64,000 bases of DNA from assembly GCA_014529385.2 (NCBI GenBank), contig CM043962.1, positions 47,177,098-47,241,097 of the forward strand, written 5' to 3'. The notes under the pieces were generated by a model. That model was not told the DNA's origin. It saw only the letters and a list, made by a program, of their open reading frames with translations, and did no database searches. Source of the stretch: Adiantum capillus-veneris. Lineage: Eukaryota; Streptophyta; Polypodiopsida; Polypodiales; Pteridaceae. Below, piece after piece: positions 33,163-43,419 of the stretch. How positions within the stretch are numbered: the stretch's first letter is position 1; each line of letters begins with the position of its first letter. Made by a program: the position numbers and the translations under genes.

Positions 33163-36100
33163 TCATTGGTATAAACTTTGCCATTTTTGTGAGTCTATCG
33201 ACCACAACCCAAATAGCGTCATTGCCCCGACTAGTATTTGGCAAACCAACGATGAAATCCATGGAAATACTCTGCCACTTGGCATCTGGGATTTCCAATG
33301 GATGTAGCAGGCCAGCTTTCCTAAGGCACTCTGCCTTATTGACCTGACACTGAGCATCTCTTCACATAGCTCTCTATGTAAGAGCGCATTCTTGGCCAAT
33401 AGAAATATCGCTTGACCAAAGTCAAAGTTCTCTGGATGCCTGGGTGCCCAGCGCTAGGAACATCGTGGCATCCGCACAAAATCCTTTGTCGAATCTCATC
33501 GATTTCCGGCACGCAGACTTTACCATTTCTGAACAATAGTCCACCTCTAATGGAATATTGTCGCTGTCTCGTCTCTCCAGCACGACTCACTTGGGTCTCC
33601 GGATCACCCAAGCCTGTATGCGAGTCATGCCCCTCTTCTACCTCGTTCCATATCTTGCCAAAATGGTCATCGAAACGACATAGCCCTCGGAGAGAGAGAT
33701 AGAAATCCGTCGAGATTTCAGCCATAGACAAGGCATTAACCTCAAGAAACGTGCTGAGCGCATCACCAACTCGATTGCTGGATCCTTTTCTATAACGGAT
33801 CTCAAAGTCAAACTCTTGCATAAGCTCAACCCATCTAGCCTTCCGGCCTCTGAGATCACCCTGATTACAGATATAGCACAAGGAATGATGATCTGTCCAT
33901 GCAACAAACGTAGAGCCATACAAGTAGTGCCGCCATTTCCTCAGGGCGTGGACTACGACGTAAAGCTCCTTTTCATACGTTGGATAATGCATCTCAACGT
34001 CAGAAAGCTCTTACTTTCAAACGTAACAGGACGTCCATCATGGTATAACGCCGCACCAATAGCATAATCACTAGCATCCGTTTCAACCACAAACGGTTTG
34101 CTAGGATCCACAATGTGCAATATTGGCGCAGTAGTCACCAAGTGCTTTAGTGTCCGAAAGCTCTCGTCGAGATGCTCATTCCAGACAACAGGGGGATTAC
34201 CTTTATGACGAGGAGCAACTTTAGAGTAATCCTTGATAAACTTGCGAAAGAATCCAGTAAAGCCTAAAAAGGACTTTACTTGGCGCACATTCTTCAGAAT
34301 GGGCAATTTCGCACTTTATCCAATTTTTCAGGGTCGACGCGAACTCCATCGCGAGTAATGATGTGACCCAAGTATAGAAGCTCTTTTTTAAAGAATTCAC
34401 ACTTCGAAGCCTTAGCGTAAAGCTTCTCAGTTCTCAGTACCTCTAGAATAGTGCGTATATGCACTAGGTGCTCAGACAAACTTCGGCTCTAAATCAAGAT
34501 ATCATCGAGAAATACAACAACGAAGTTGCCTAAAAATGGTCTCAGCAGATCATTCATCATTTCCTGGAACGTAGCTGGAGCATTGGTCAAACCAAAAGGC
34601 AAGACCAAAAACTCGTAGTGACCATAACGCGTATGGAAGCCTGTCTTAGGAATATCTTCCAGTTTGATCCGTATCTAATGATAGCCTGATCGCAGGTCTA
34701 TCTTCGTAAAATACAACGCTCCATGGAGCCGATCTATCAGATCATCCATGCGCGGGAGCGGATACTTGTTTTTGATAGTGAGCTTATTCAACTCCTTGTA
34801 ATCCACGCAGAAGCGCATAGTGTTATCCTTCTTTCGAGAAAGTAGTACTTTCGAGAAAGTAGTACTGGCGCTCCCCACGGGGATTTGCTAGGCCCAACAA
34901 AACCCCTGTCGAGATAATCCTTCAGCTGTTGCTAAATCTCGTCCTCCTCGGTTTTACTAAAACGATAGGGTTGCTTTGAGAAGGGCTGACTACCAGCCAC
35001 CAACTCAATGCCATGATCTACTCCTCTCGAAGGCGGCAAGCCAGGAGATAGATCATTAGGAAAAACATCCTTGAAATCAGTCATGATTTCTCGGATAAGG
35101 TTGGATTCGTCGGAATCCCCAAGTTCAACAGAAGAACATAATGAATCAAACCAAGCAGATGGTACACATTGATTAAAGTCAACATCAGAAAACTTTGTTT
35201 CTTTATACATTTCCAAAGCAGTAACAACTGGTATTGCAAAACCATTTTTTACAGACTTCTGAATACAAAGCGACACAGATACATGAGGCATGTTCTGCTT
35301 AACAAAAACAAGAGAGTGATGTACATAGTCTATATACAATGAGTCTTGTTTATCATAAAACCATGGAATTCCTAAAATAACATTTGCTCTGTCCAGGCGC
35401 ATGATGTGGAAATCCAGGTTCCCTTTGTAATCAGCCAGCTCGAGCGACAAATCTGGAACCATCCGATTCCATACATTCGTATCCACGCCACAAGCCATCT
35501 TCACGCGATACTCATGGTCACTGTCCCGCGTCCGCAGGCTCAGTTTCTGCACCAATTTTGCATCCACAAAATTGTGTGAGCTTCCATTATCAAGAAGTAC
35601 GGTCACGTCGTGACCATTGATCTTCTCGGGAAAACGGAGAAGATCGTGCTTATCAAACACTTTGGTACTAAAAGTACAATTAGTGTATGAGCTGTGCGCT
35701 AAGTGATGGATTTCAACTTGAACAACATCAGAGTTACCTGAGATCTCGTGAATTTGAACCGAAGGACGGCCTTGCGGTTTCTGCGTCTTTTTCTTCTTGG
35801 GGCAATCCTTGATTTGGTGAGCCGTCTGGCCACATCCGAAGCAAGCCCCTTTCTTCACTGCCTCAGCAACTGAAGCATTTCTGGCTTTCTTCTTCTCCTG
35901 AGAAGATCTCGGCGGTGATTTGGACTTATGCTGGAATCGGGGTCGCTTCCTCGAAGCACCCTCACCGGATTGATGGTCTGCAGTTCTTTTCTTCTCATAA
36001 TTCGCTCCATTTATCAAATGGAACGTCCTGGCCTTGCCACTACATCCTCGACGTCAGTCGGGGCTTTATCCTTAATCAAGGCTCAACGGTAATCTTCATG

Positions 36101-36811
36101 TAACCCCAGCAAGTACATGTGCACGGCGTGCGTAGAATCCACCTTGCAGAAGGTGAGCGCCTCTTTGAAGGCTGTCGTATATTTATCAAAAGACAGAGTT
36201 TTCATCGAAAGACTCTGCAGTTTGGCATAAGCTTTTAAAGGGTCCATTTTGGCGAAATCCCTCTTGAATTTCACGCAAAAATCAGCCTATGTCGTAGGCT
36301 TTTCTGTCATGTCACGCCACCAAGTAAGCGCCTTACTGCGCAGATAGAGAGGAATCGTCTGAATCCTCCGTTCATCATGCTCCCCATGGAGATCAAAATA
36401 TGTGGTCCACTGGTGCAGCCAGTTATTTACGGCCAATTTTGTACACTCCTCTTCACCTAAGGAATTTGTAGTTTTGTACGGAATTGTGGCAGTCGGACCA
36501 CCCTGCGAACGCCCAAAAGCAGCAATCTGCATCCGCAATTGTTGGAGATGGGTTTCCCCCTCGGAAATGCGCGCAATCATCGACTGAGCCATATTTTCGA
36601 GAGTAGAAAGTCGTGAACTAAGCCCCTGTACGACCCCTTCGAGAGAGGCCAAGCGAAGGTTCGTCTCAACATTCGTGTTTTTCAGAGCGGTAACACGCTG
36701 GTCGAAACTCTGGAAAGTGCTTGTAATCCATGTGTAGAGAGCATGCATGAATGGAATTTGGATGTTACCTGGCGCGTCGTCACGCTGCACATTTGAGCTG
36801 GAGGAATCCAT
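33163..36811 (-). pseudogene. gag-pol region of gypsy G (fossil)
   Basis: Gag begins MDSSSSNVQRDD at 36811 and has a heptad-like helical part (about 36740-36560) and ALTWWRDM (about 36320). The zinc knuckle CFGCGQTAHQIKDC is at about 35806-35850. Protease has VLLDNGSSHNFVD (about 35575-35615). RT lies at about 34880-34300. RNase H has YEKELYVVVHALRKWRHYL and WTDHHSL (about 33975-33880). The H2C2 finger region is at about 33500-33360, and the integrase start SMDFIVGLP at about 33270-33240. A frame of 361 codons (36017-34932) still covers the zinc knuckle through to the protease-RT spacer. This is a broken copy. Confidence 0.85.
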
Positions 36812-37755
36812 AGCGAAGTGCGTGGAAAAATTGGAAAATTCACGCGAAACCGAGCCTTTTTTGCACTTTTCGGTCGCGAAAAGTTGAAGTTTGAAGAGCT
36901 CTACGCGTCGGCGTGAGCGTCTGAACGCGAGCAGGTGAGAGAGAGGAAGCGCGAGAGAGAAGCAGAAGACTTGAAAAATGAGTTCTCTGTAACTTACAAG
37001 TCTCTGTAAGTGAGTTTTTTAATAAACTCAGGTTTCAGACTTATTATAAAAAGGTCCAAACTTAAAAGGGCCTTGCCACTTTAAATTAAAAGGCCCACTT
37101 AGTAATAAAAAACAAACTTACCTGCAACGTGGAAATAAGGTAGTGCAAGAAAAAATCAAGGGGCGGCAAAAACTTCAACTGACGCGTAGAGAGAAAAATC
37201 GCACCCCCCCAGGCTCCTAGATACCCGTGCCCAGCACACGCCAAAGGAGCCAGCGCTTAGCAAATCCTCCACGTTGGAATTGTCCTCTCAGAGAAAAAAA
37301 ACAACGCAGGACTTCTGTGAAAGCTGCACACTTACACTGGGTGTGCTCAACTCCTTCAGGTACCCAATTACCAGAGAAAGCACATGCTCTCTCTCTCTCT
37401 CTCTCTCTCTCTCTGCTTCGCCCAGAGGGACTTACAAAGAGAGGGATTTACAGAGAGAAGTTAAATGTGTTGTATGCTGAATTTAGTCTAAATTCAGTAA
37501 ATTAAGAAGCAATTCTCTGATTTTCATCGAAAATCAGTAAAATTTATCAGAAACCTTTCAATTTCCAGCATTCCCATCTGTTAATTTGCTGTTTTTTAAT
37601 TAAAAATCAGCAAAAGAGCGCTAATCCTCACCTGCAAACATGCTTTCGAGAAGAAAAGTAAGTAATTTCAGCAATTTAATCACTAAAAAATTATGCGAAC
37701 TCGAGGTTCCCCGACTTGAACCGATCCGTAGGTGTGCACACAGTCCCTCGTGCAG

Positions 37756-37775
37756 CCAAGCCGGCTCTGATACCA
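37756..37775 (-). other. Primer binding site of gypsy G
   Basis: On the minus strand TGGTATCAGAGCCGGCTTGG immediately follows the LTR end. The first 12 bases match the 3' end of plant initiator tRNA-Met. Confidence 0.92.
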
Positions 37776-38174
37776 TGAAACGAACGAAGAGATAAGATCT
37801 CCCAGCTACACAGACCGCCTACAGATATGCGTCGGACGAACCACCCGACCATAGCCACCATCCGGCAGCTCCCCCGTGCTGGGGCCAGCGTCCGAGGACG
37901 TAGGCGTGCACCTGTAAGACCGAGCGTCCCATACCACCCGGCCTCGCCTCCTCGAGGTGACCTCGCACACTCCTAGCCTCGCGGGCTAACCACTGGCACT
38001 TTGCCAGTGGGGTCGATAACTGTAAATGAAGCCTTGGCCTCCCTATTATAATAATGGCCGGCCACACCGGCCGGGTTCACACTACGTCCGCCCGGACATT
38101 GGACGCCCATCCCGATGGCATCTAGGCTAGATCCCCTCCTGGGCTAGATCCCCTCCTGTGAGCGGGACATAACA
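37776..38174 (-). repeat. 5' LTR of gypsy G (399 bp)
   Basis: Read on the minus strand it runs from TGTTATGTCCCGCTC to CGTTTCA and abuts the primer site. It is GC-rich, unlike the other LTRs here, and contains a duplicated GGCTAGATCCCCTCCTG stretch (plus-strand reading, about 38128-38160). No partner LTR is visible, so its outer end is inferred from TG. Confidence 0.7.
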
Positions 38175-39780
38175 CATGTAATGCACCAGGTTACAAGTGC
38201 TAATTTGTCACTCACAAAAAAAAAAGGAAAAAACCGTCAGAGATGATCCTATCCTTCACAATAGATAAGATAGATGGACCTTTTCCCGCAACTTGTTCAA
38301 GTACAGAACTAACCCTCGCCTCCAAGATACGACAGTTGATGTCTTTTTTCATTTGGGGGTTTCTTTTCTTAATTCTTTTGATGAAGGAAGATTTCCTTAA
38401 GGAAGAAGTTCGAGTGAAAGGGTCACATCTCTAAGCCTTTGCAGGATCCAATCTCCAATCGGAATAAGAATCAGACCAAGGAAATTGAGACTTCCCTTGA
38501 ATAGGGTGTAGACTCGCTAATTTGGGAGTTGGACTGCGAAATTGGAATCAGAACAGGGAACTGTGATTCCCTTAGATAAGATGAGACCCAAAGATGCGAC
38601 CTTGTTGTATTAGACTCTTTGGTAAGAAACTAAGTTTTTGTTTAGGAGTATAGACCCTCAGACATGAGAGATACGTCTCTCCAAGCAATTCTTGTCATTC
38701 AGCAAGCAGAGTTGCGGCTACATCTTCCAATTAGATTCTTGCCATGGTTCAAGCAGCAGGAGGGCTGCTGCTATTGAACTAGATTTCTGCCACGGCTCAA
38801 GCAGAATCCGAGGAGGGAAGCTTAGAAGTCCTGCTTCACCATCTTATTTATGTGCTCATTTTGTGTTCATTCTATGCTGGATTGGGGGAAAAAAGAAAGG
38901 GAGTGTGTGTGTGTGGATAGAGACGTTAAATATGATACGTCAAGTACGAAAGAAAATGTTGTACGGTACAGAATGTCAACTTTGAAAGGTAAATTACTTA
39001 CGTACTAAACCATATATATGTTTTACATGTATGCGCGTGTATCTGTGTGATCTTGTATGTGTATGTAAAGTGTGGTTCCTGATTAGATACAATTGTCACT
39101 CTCTCATGGCATGTAAAATGTAAATTAAAAAAGTCTCAACTTTTCTGTGACATTCAGAAGTCAAGCAATTGAAGTCAAAACAATCAGTACGCTAGTATTG
39201 GATGACCAAGACAGTACAAATTGATTTTAACATCCTTAACAATAGTCCGAAGAATTTATGCAACCCGGGAAGGGGGGGGGGGCAAGATGCTTCCGTGTCC
39301 TGAACAGTCCATTTCCCCGTTCATGCACACGAAAATGATAGCAGCTGACAGATGCTTGGTACCTGATTGTTCAATGGAATACACCTGAATAATACTGTTT
39401 ACGACTGCAGGTTGGAGTGCAGCAGAGGTCAGAAATTCATGAGCATGTTAATGACGGAAAGCATCACAGTGAACGAGAGCATGACCTCAGAAGACGGGTG
39501 AAGATCCATTTTATCTGTTATCGAGATGAAAAATAGGATGGAGACATGCTGTGAGGGGCCTCATTTGTTCACAATGTGTTTGATTGGCACACAACCCCTT
39601 GTTATTTTGGCGATTGTAAAGTTATGTACATGTTTTAAAAACAAGGCTCAAATCTCCTCATGGCTATTTGTTGTAACTTTTGCAAACAATTTTTTTTTGT
39701 TTTAGCTAAGATGCTTACCATGACAACAATCCTCAAATCTCACTTAAAAGTTTCTTGTAATTGGCATAGGATCAAGAGAA
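38175..39780. other. Region upstream of the kinase gene
   Basis: No transposon or recognisable exon was seen. It contains a GT-rich patch (38905-38920), a G-run (39272-39282) and AT-rich stretches. If the kinase gene has exons for a signal peptide and membrane segment, as many CRCK relatives do, they should lie here or further left, but I could not identify them. The promoter was not located. Confidence 0.4.
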
Positions 39781-41354
39781 ATGCCTTCCTCATTTCAGGA
39801 TGGATTGAGGCTTATGTTGCAAAGGCGCAGAAGGAACAAGGGGCTATCTGATGGCAACTCAACAGATTTCTCAAGCAGAACAATGTCTGAAAGTACAGCC
39901 AGCTGGCCTCCTCCAAGACTCAGGGAACATTCTCGTGTGTTTGGAATGGTTAACACTCTGGGAAGCTGCTTTCTACCATCAAGGCAGACATCTGAGGAGC
40001 AGGGGACTTCTTTGGATGACACTTCTGGGAAGCCATTTGGGAAGTTCCTTCATGAGAAGAGCTCTGGAACAATATTTTTCACCATAGCTGAGTTAAATAA
40101 AGCAACCGATAATTTTTCACCTTTAGTTAAGATTGGTCAAGGAGGATTTGGCACTGTTTACAAAGGCAAGCTTAAGGATGGAAGACTCGTGGCTATTAAG
40201 AGGGCCAAGAAGGTATTACAGATCACCTTCTTGTCATACAATTAGTGCATCTGATGACATAGAAGTTGACTGTTGTTTTCATTCATTCATCTCTCAAAGA
40301 TCACGTGCTCATGCAGAACCATGATGATGCGCAACTTTCAGCTGAATATTGCAATGAATTAAAAACATTGTCCACCATTGATCATTTGAACCTTGTCAAG
40401 TTTATTGGGTATGCTGAAGAGGGTCCTGAGCGCATCCTGGTGGTAGAATATGTGACCAATGGCAATTTGCGTCAACATCTTGATGGTATTAATAATGCAC
40501 TTGTGATGTAGATTAGTGTGTATATGCATCTGTTTTCATATTTGGTTAATTGAAAAGTAGGTCTACCTAATACAATTATTCATGTCTATAGTAGATGGTT
40601 GGCAACGAATAGTGTTGAAGTGTAAGTGCATTTTCTTTCACTTAGCACTTACTCAATTTTTTTTTTTTTGTCTTTTGCTTAGTTCATTATTGGAGCTGGA
40701 TGCACACACTATTCACCATATGCTAACCTCATTAGATTTTTATGCATTAAAAAATTAATATATCAATGATCCAGCACGACAGCATATTCGATTTAGTCTT
40801 GGGAACCATACTATGTCTTTATCTCATGTGTAGCAACTTATTCATATTTGAGTAACACTAACCGCCTGACTGTTCATCTATATTTTGCAGGGCAATTTGG
40901 CATTGTCCTTGACCTAGCTACACGGTTGGATATTGCCATAGATGTGGCTCATGCTATCACCTATCTTCACCTTTATGCAGGTAAGAAAAAAAACTTACTT
41001 TGGTTAATTTTACAGGAATGAAGATTGTATTCAAGATATTTCTCATTTTATGCAGATCAATCCATAATTCATCGTGACATTAAGTCTACAAACATTCTTC
41101 TCACAGACAACTTCCGAGCCAAAGTGTCTGACTTTGGCTTCTCACGCATTGGTCCATCAGATTTTAATGCTACTCATGTGTCCACTCAAGTAAAGGGTAC
41201 TGTTGGGTACGTTGATCCGGAGTACCTTAAGACATATCAACTCACGCAGAAGAGTGATGTGTACTCGTTTGGGGTGCTGCTTGTGGAGCTGTTTACAGGG
41301 CGACGTCCTATTGAGCAAAAGCGACAGCCAAAAGAGAGGATAACGACGAAATGG
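39781..41354 (+). CDS. CRCK: CRCK-like receptor-like cytoplasmic kinase gene (incomplete, four exons seen)
   Basis: Predicted exons are 39781 (or 39799)-40212, 40317-40485, 40891-40980 and 41056-41354; each intron has GT...AG and the phases agree. Readable kinase features in order: a basic stretch (RRRRNKG); [20 protein letters not shown] (glycine loop); VAIKRAKK (catalytic Lys); the alpha-C Glu in [38 protein letters not shown] (catalytic loop); [28 protein letters not shown] (activation loop); and [21 protein letters not shown]. This wording is characteristic of the calmodulin-binding receptor-like cytoplasmic kinases (CRCK1-3), Ser/Thr kinases linked to stress signalling. The last exon of the family, which follows ITxRW and holds the kinase C-lobe, was not found before the LINE at 43.4 kb. 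The 5' start is uncertain, because AG at 39797-39798 looks like an acceptor, so more exons may lie upstream. The gene is either 3'-truncated or has a long last intron. Confidence 0.85.
40213..40316 (+). other. Kinase intron 1
   Basis: It starts GTATTACAG and ends CTCATGCAG, is 104 bp, and lies in phase 0 after RAKK. Reading through it would end the protein shortly after. Confidence 0.8.
40486..40890 (+). other. Kinase intron 2
   Basis: It starts GTATTAATAA and ends TATTTTGCAG, is 405 bp and AT-rich, and lies in phase 1 inside the Gly codon after HLD. Confidence 0.8.
40981..41055 (+). other. Kinase intron 3
   Basis: It starts GTAAGAAAAA and ends TTTTATGCAG, is 75 bp, and lies in phase 1 just before DQSIIHRD. 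Confidence 0.85.
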
Positions 41355-42467
41355 GTGGGTTAAATGCTGAATTATGCACCTTGTTGTGGACACTTTCTCT
41401 GGTTCTGATTATTTATGCTAGAAGTACTACATAGCATTATTCGTATCTTAAGTAGATATGGGATGTCATTTTGGTGGAGTGGTATCGTGAATGTCATGGA
41501 TGAGAATGCTTGGAGATTCTGGGTAATTATCATGAGGGTAAAGGTTTGATGAGCATGATTGGCAGCTATTAGCCATGATGGCCTGTAGGGAGATGAAGAA
41601 GCTCTAGAAACAGACGACAGAAATAGGACGCAGTACATGAGCCTGTCTACTGACACCTACAGTTTTCAACACATGAATTTTAGTACCAACACCTACAGTT
41701 TCTAGCCCTGTTTTGATTTCACACACATGGACGTTTCCGCTGCCTTCGTGTCACTTGTTTCAGTTTCCGTTTCAATTTTCTGGCAAATATGAAGCCACTA
41801 TTCTAGCGGGAATTCCACTTGGTCATTAATCACTGACTTGCCTAGTTTACATACAGTGGGCTTCATTGGAGTTGAGTATGCTTTAGCTTGTATTCAGATG
41901 GATTTTCCATTGGTATCAGACTTTCTGCAGACACTCTTAGCTCCATTCACAATTCAATGGCTTCTTTGGAGGACTTGTCTTACTATGCAAGGTGGGGAGA
42001 GGCTGTTTCAGAGTTCAGTTTGAGAGACTTTAGCTCAGGCTAGTCAATCTCTTGTACAGAATCCCCTTGGCTTTGACAAGAGCATCAGCTCAGACTAGTC
42101 AAACTATTGCACGGATCCATTTGGCTTTGACAGAGCATATCATTACTTGTACAGATAGAGGCAGGGGATGGACCTTGCTGGCTTCGGTAAGGATCTTGTT
42201 GTTACAGTCACGTTTCTAGGCTCATTACCAGAGTTTCTTTGAGAGATGTAGTCTGGGTGTGATGCTGTGTGAGGGTGGATCACCATCCAATGCTAGATAC
42301 ATCCAACTCTGTTTGCACTCTTCACCCCTCTCTCGCAAAGAATCCTCCTCGGTCAATCTTTCCCTACAATACTTGGTGGGGACATTCTTCAGAGAGTTGT
42401 CTTTATTGGGCTCCCAGGTCACTGTTTTTTCTGGTGGTAGAGCAGGATATATGGCAGCTGGATGTAC
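41355..42467. other. Downstream of the last visible kinase exon
   Basis: It begins with GTGGGTTAA, a possible intron donor. No sequence resembling the CRCK C-lobe (a DPRL-like stretch, or LALQCLAP...RPSM) was seen in any frame. There are no repeats beyond a local near-duplication around 42020-42120 (ctcaggctagtcaat / ctcagactagtcaaa with tttgacaagagc). Confidence 0.5.
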
Positions 42468-42934
42468 CATAGTTACCGGGGAACGCCCCCTAGCCCCCGT
42501 TCCGGCGTTTCGGGGGGGCAGTTCCCTTCCCGAACGTTCCGAAACGTCCCGAAACGTTTGACGTTCCGGGTGGCCAGTGCAAACCGGAACGGCCGTTCCG
42601 GAACGTTCCGAACGCCCCCAAAACGTTCCGGAATGCCCCTTGAACGGCCAACGGCTACAAACAAATTTGGCAAAAATTGAAAAAATTGAAGTAAATGTTT
42701 GGGCTTCTTTTTGAAGTGTGCAAGGCCTCAAGGACTCATAAAATGCACCCCCCTCCCCCTTTCTCTCCACAAGCTAATCCTCAAGGCTCAAGCTCTCTCC
42801 CTCTCACACTCTCAAGATCTCTCCCTCTCAAGACTCACTCTCTCAAGGCTCAAGGCTTTAAGCCTTCAAGCTCTCTTCCTCTCCCTCCCACTCTCTCAAA
42901 TCTCTCCCTCTCCCTCTCACTCTCTCGAGTCTCT

Positions 42935-42978
<44 letters not shown>

Positions 42979-43207
42979 TCATCTAGTCATAGCAAGATTG
43001 AATGGTCTTCAAAACGAGTTTTTTGTGAGTATTAGAGTCAAAGCACTCTAATACTCCTTGTATTTAAGCACAAGAAGCTAAAAAATGCACTATTTGGGTG
43101 TTTTTTATACCTCCCGTTCCGCGCCGTTCCTGTTCCGAACCCCTAGCCGTTCTCCCGTTCCGCGGGGATCCCGTCGCCGTTCCCGTTCCGCGTTCTGGGT
43201 AACTATG
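42468..43207. mobile_element. hAT-type MITE, 740 bp, CATAGTTAC ends
   Basis: The terminal inverted repeats are CATAGTTACC and GGTAACTATG, and a perfect 8-bp target duplication GGATGTAC (42460-42467 and 43208-43215) flanks the element. The two subterminal zones (about 42475-42655 and 43115-43200) are packed with CGTTCCG/CGGAACG and AACGTTCC motifs in both orientations. The centre has a CT-rich stretch ending in (CT)n (about 42780-42975). No transposase is encoded; open frames across it are low complexity. This is a non-autonomous hAT element by TIR and target-duplication length. Confidence 0.92.
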
Positions 43208-43419
43208 GGATGTACATGGCGAGCGGAACGAGCAGAACATCCAGAGCGGAGACAACAAGATAGTTTCCCAGGAGAGATGAGACTCCATACTCAGATGTTA
43301 GGCGTAGCGGATGATAAATATGTGAAAGAGATCAAAAAGCACATTGATCCAAGACACCCCTTCCTTACACGGTTGTGCTAGTACTTAGTTTTTTTCCCCC
43401 CGAGAAAAAGATATTTCCA

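Larger units (their letters stand above)
33086..38174 (-). mobile_element. Ty3/gypsy retrotransposon G (broken), minus strand
   Basis: It reads from right to left: 5' LTR (37776-38174), a perfect primer site, a leader of about 950 bases, gag (about 36811-36083), zinc knuckle, protease, RT, RNase H, the H2C2 integrase zinc region and the first part of the integrase core. The integrase breaks off near 33090, where element F begins in the opposite direction. No 3' LTR was seen. RT and integrase wording ([35 protein letters not shown]) is chromovirus-like. It is broken, with several breaks. Confidence 0.88.

Noticed and set aside
42225-42770. 181-codon minus-strand frame and nearby plus-strand frames
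   Set aside because: They cross the end of the 42468 MITE and its CGTTCCG arrays; the composition follows the repeats.
42695-43051. Ser/Leu-rich frame of 118 codons
   Set aside because: It is a translation of the CT-rich centre of the MITE.
43216-43384. Possible short exon (VKEIKKHIDPRHPFL) right of the MITE as the missing kinase C-lobe
   Set aside because: It has no similarity to the CRCK C-lobe (no conserved Arg, no LALxCLAP-like stretch) and no suitable acceptor was evident.
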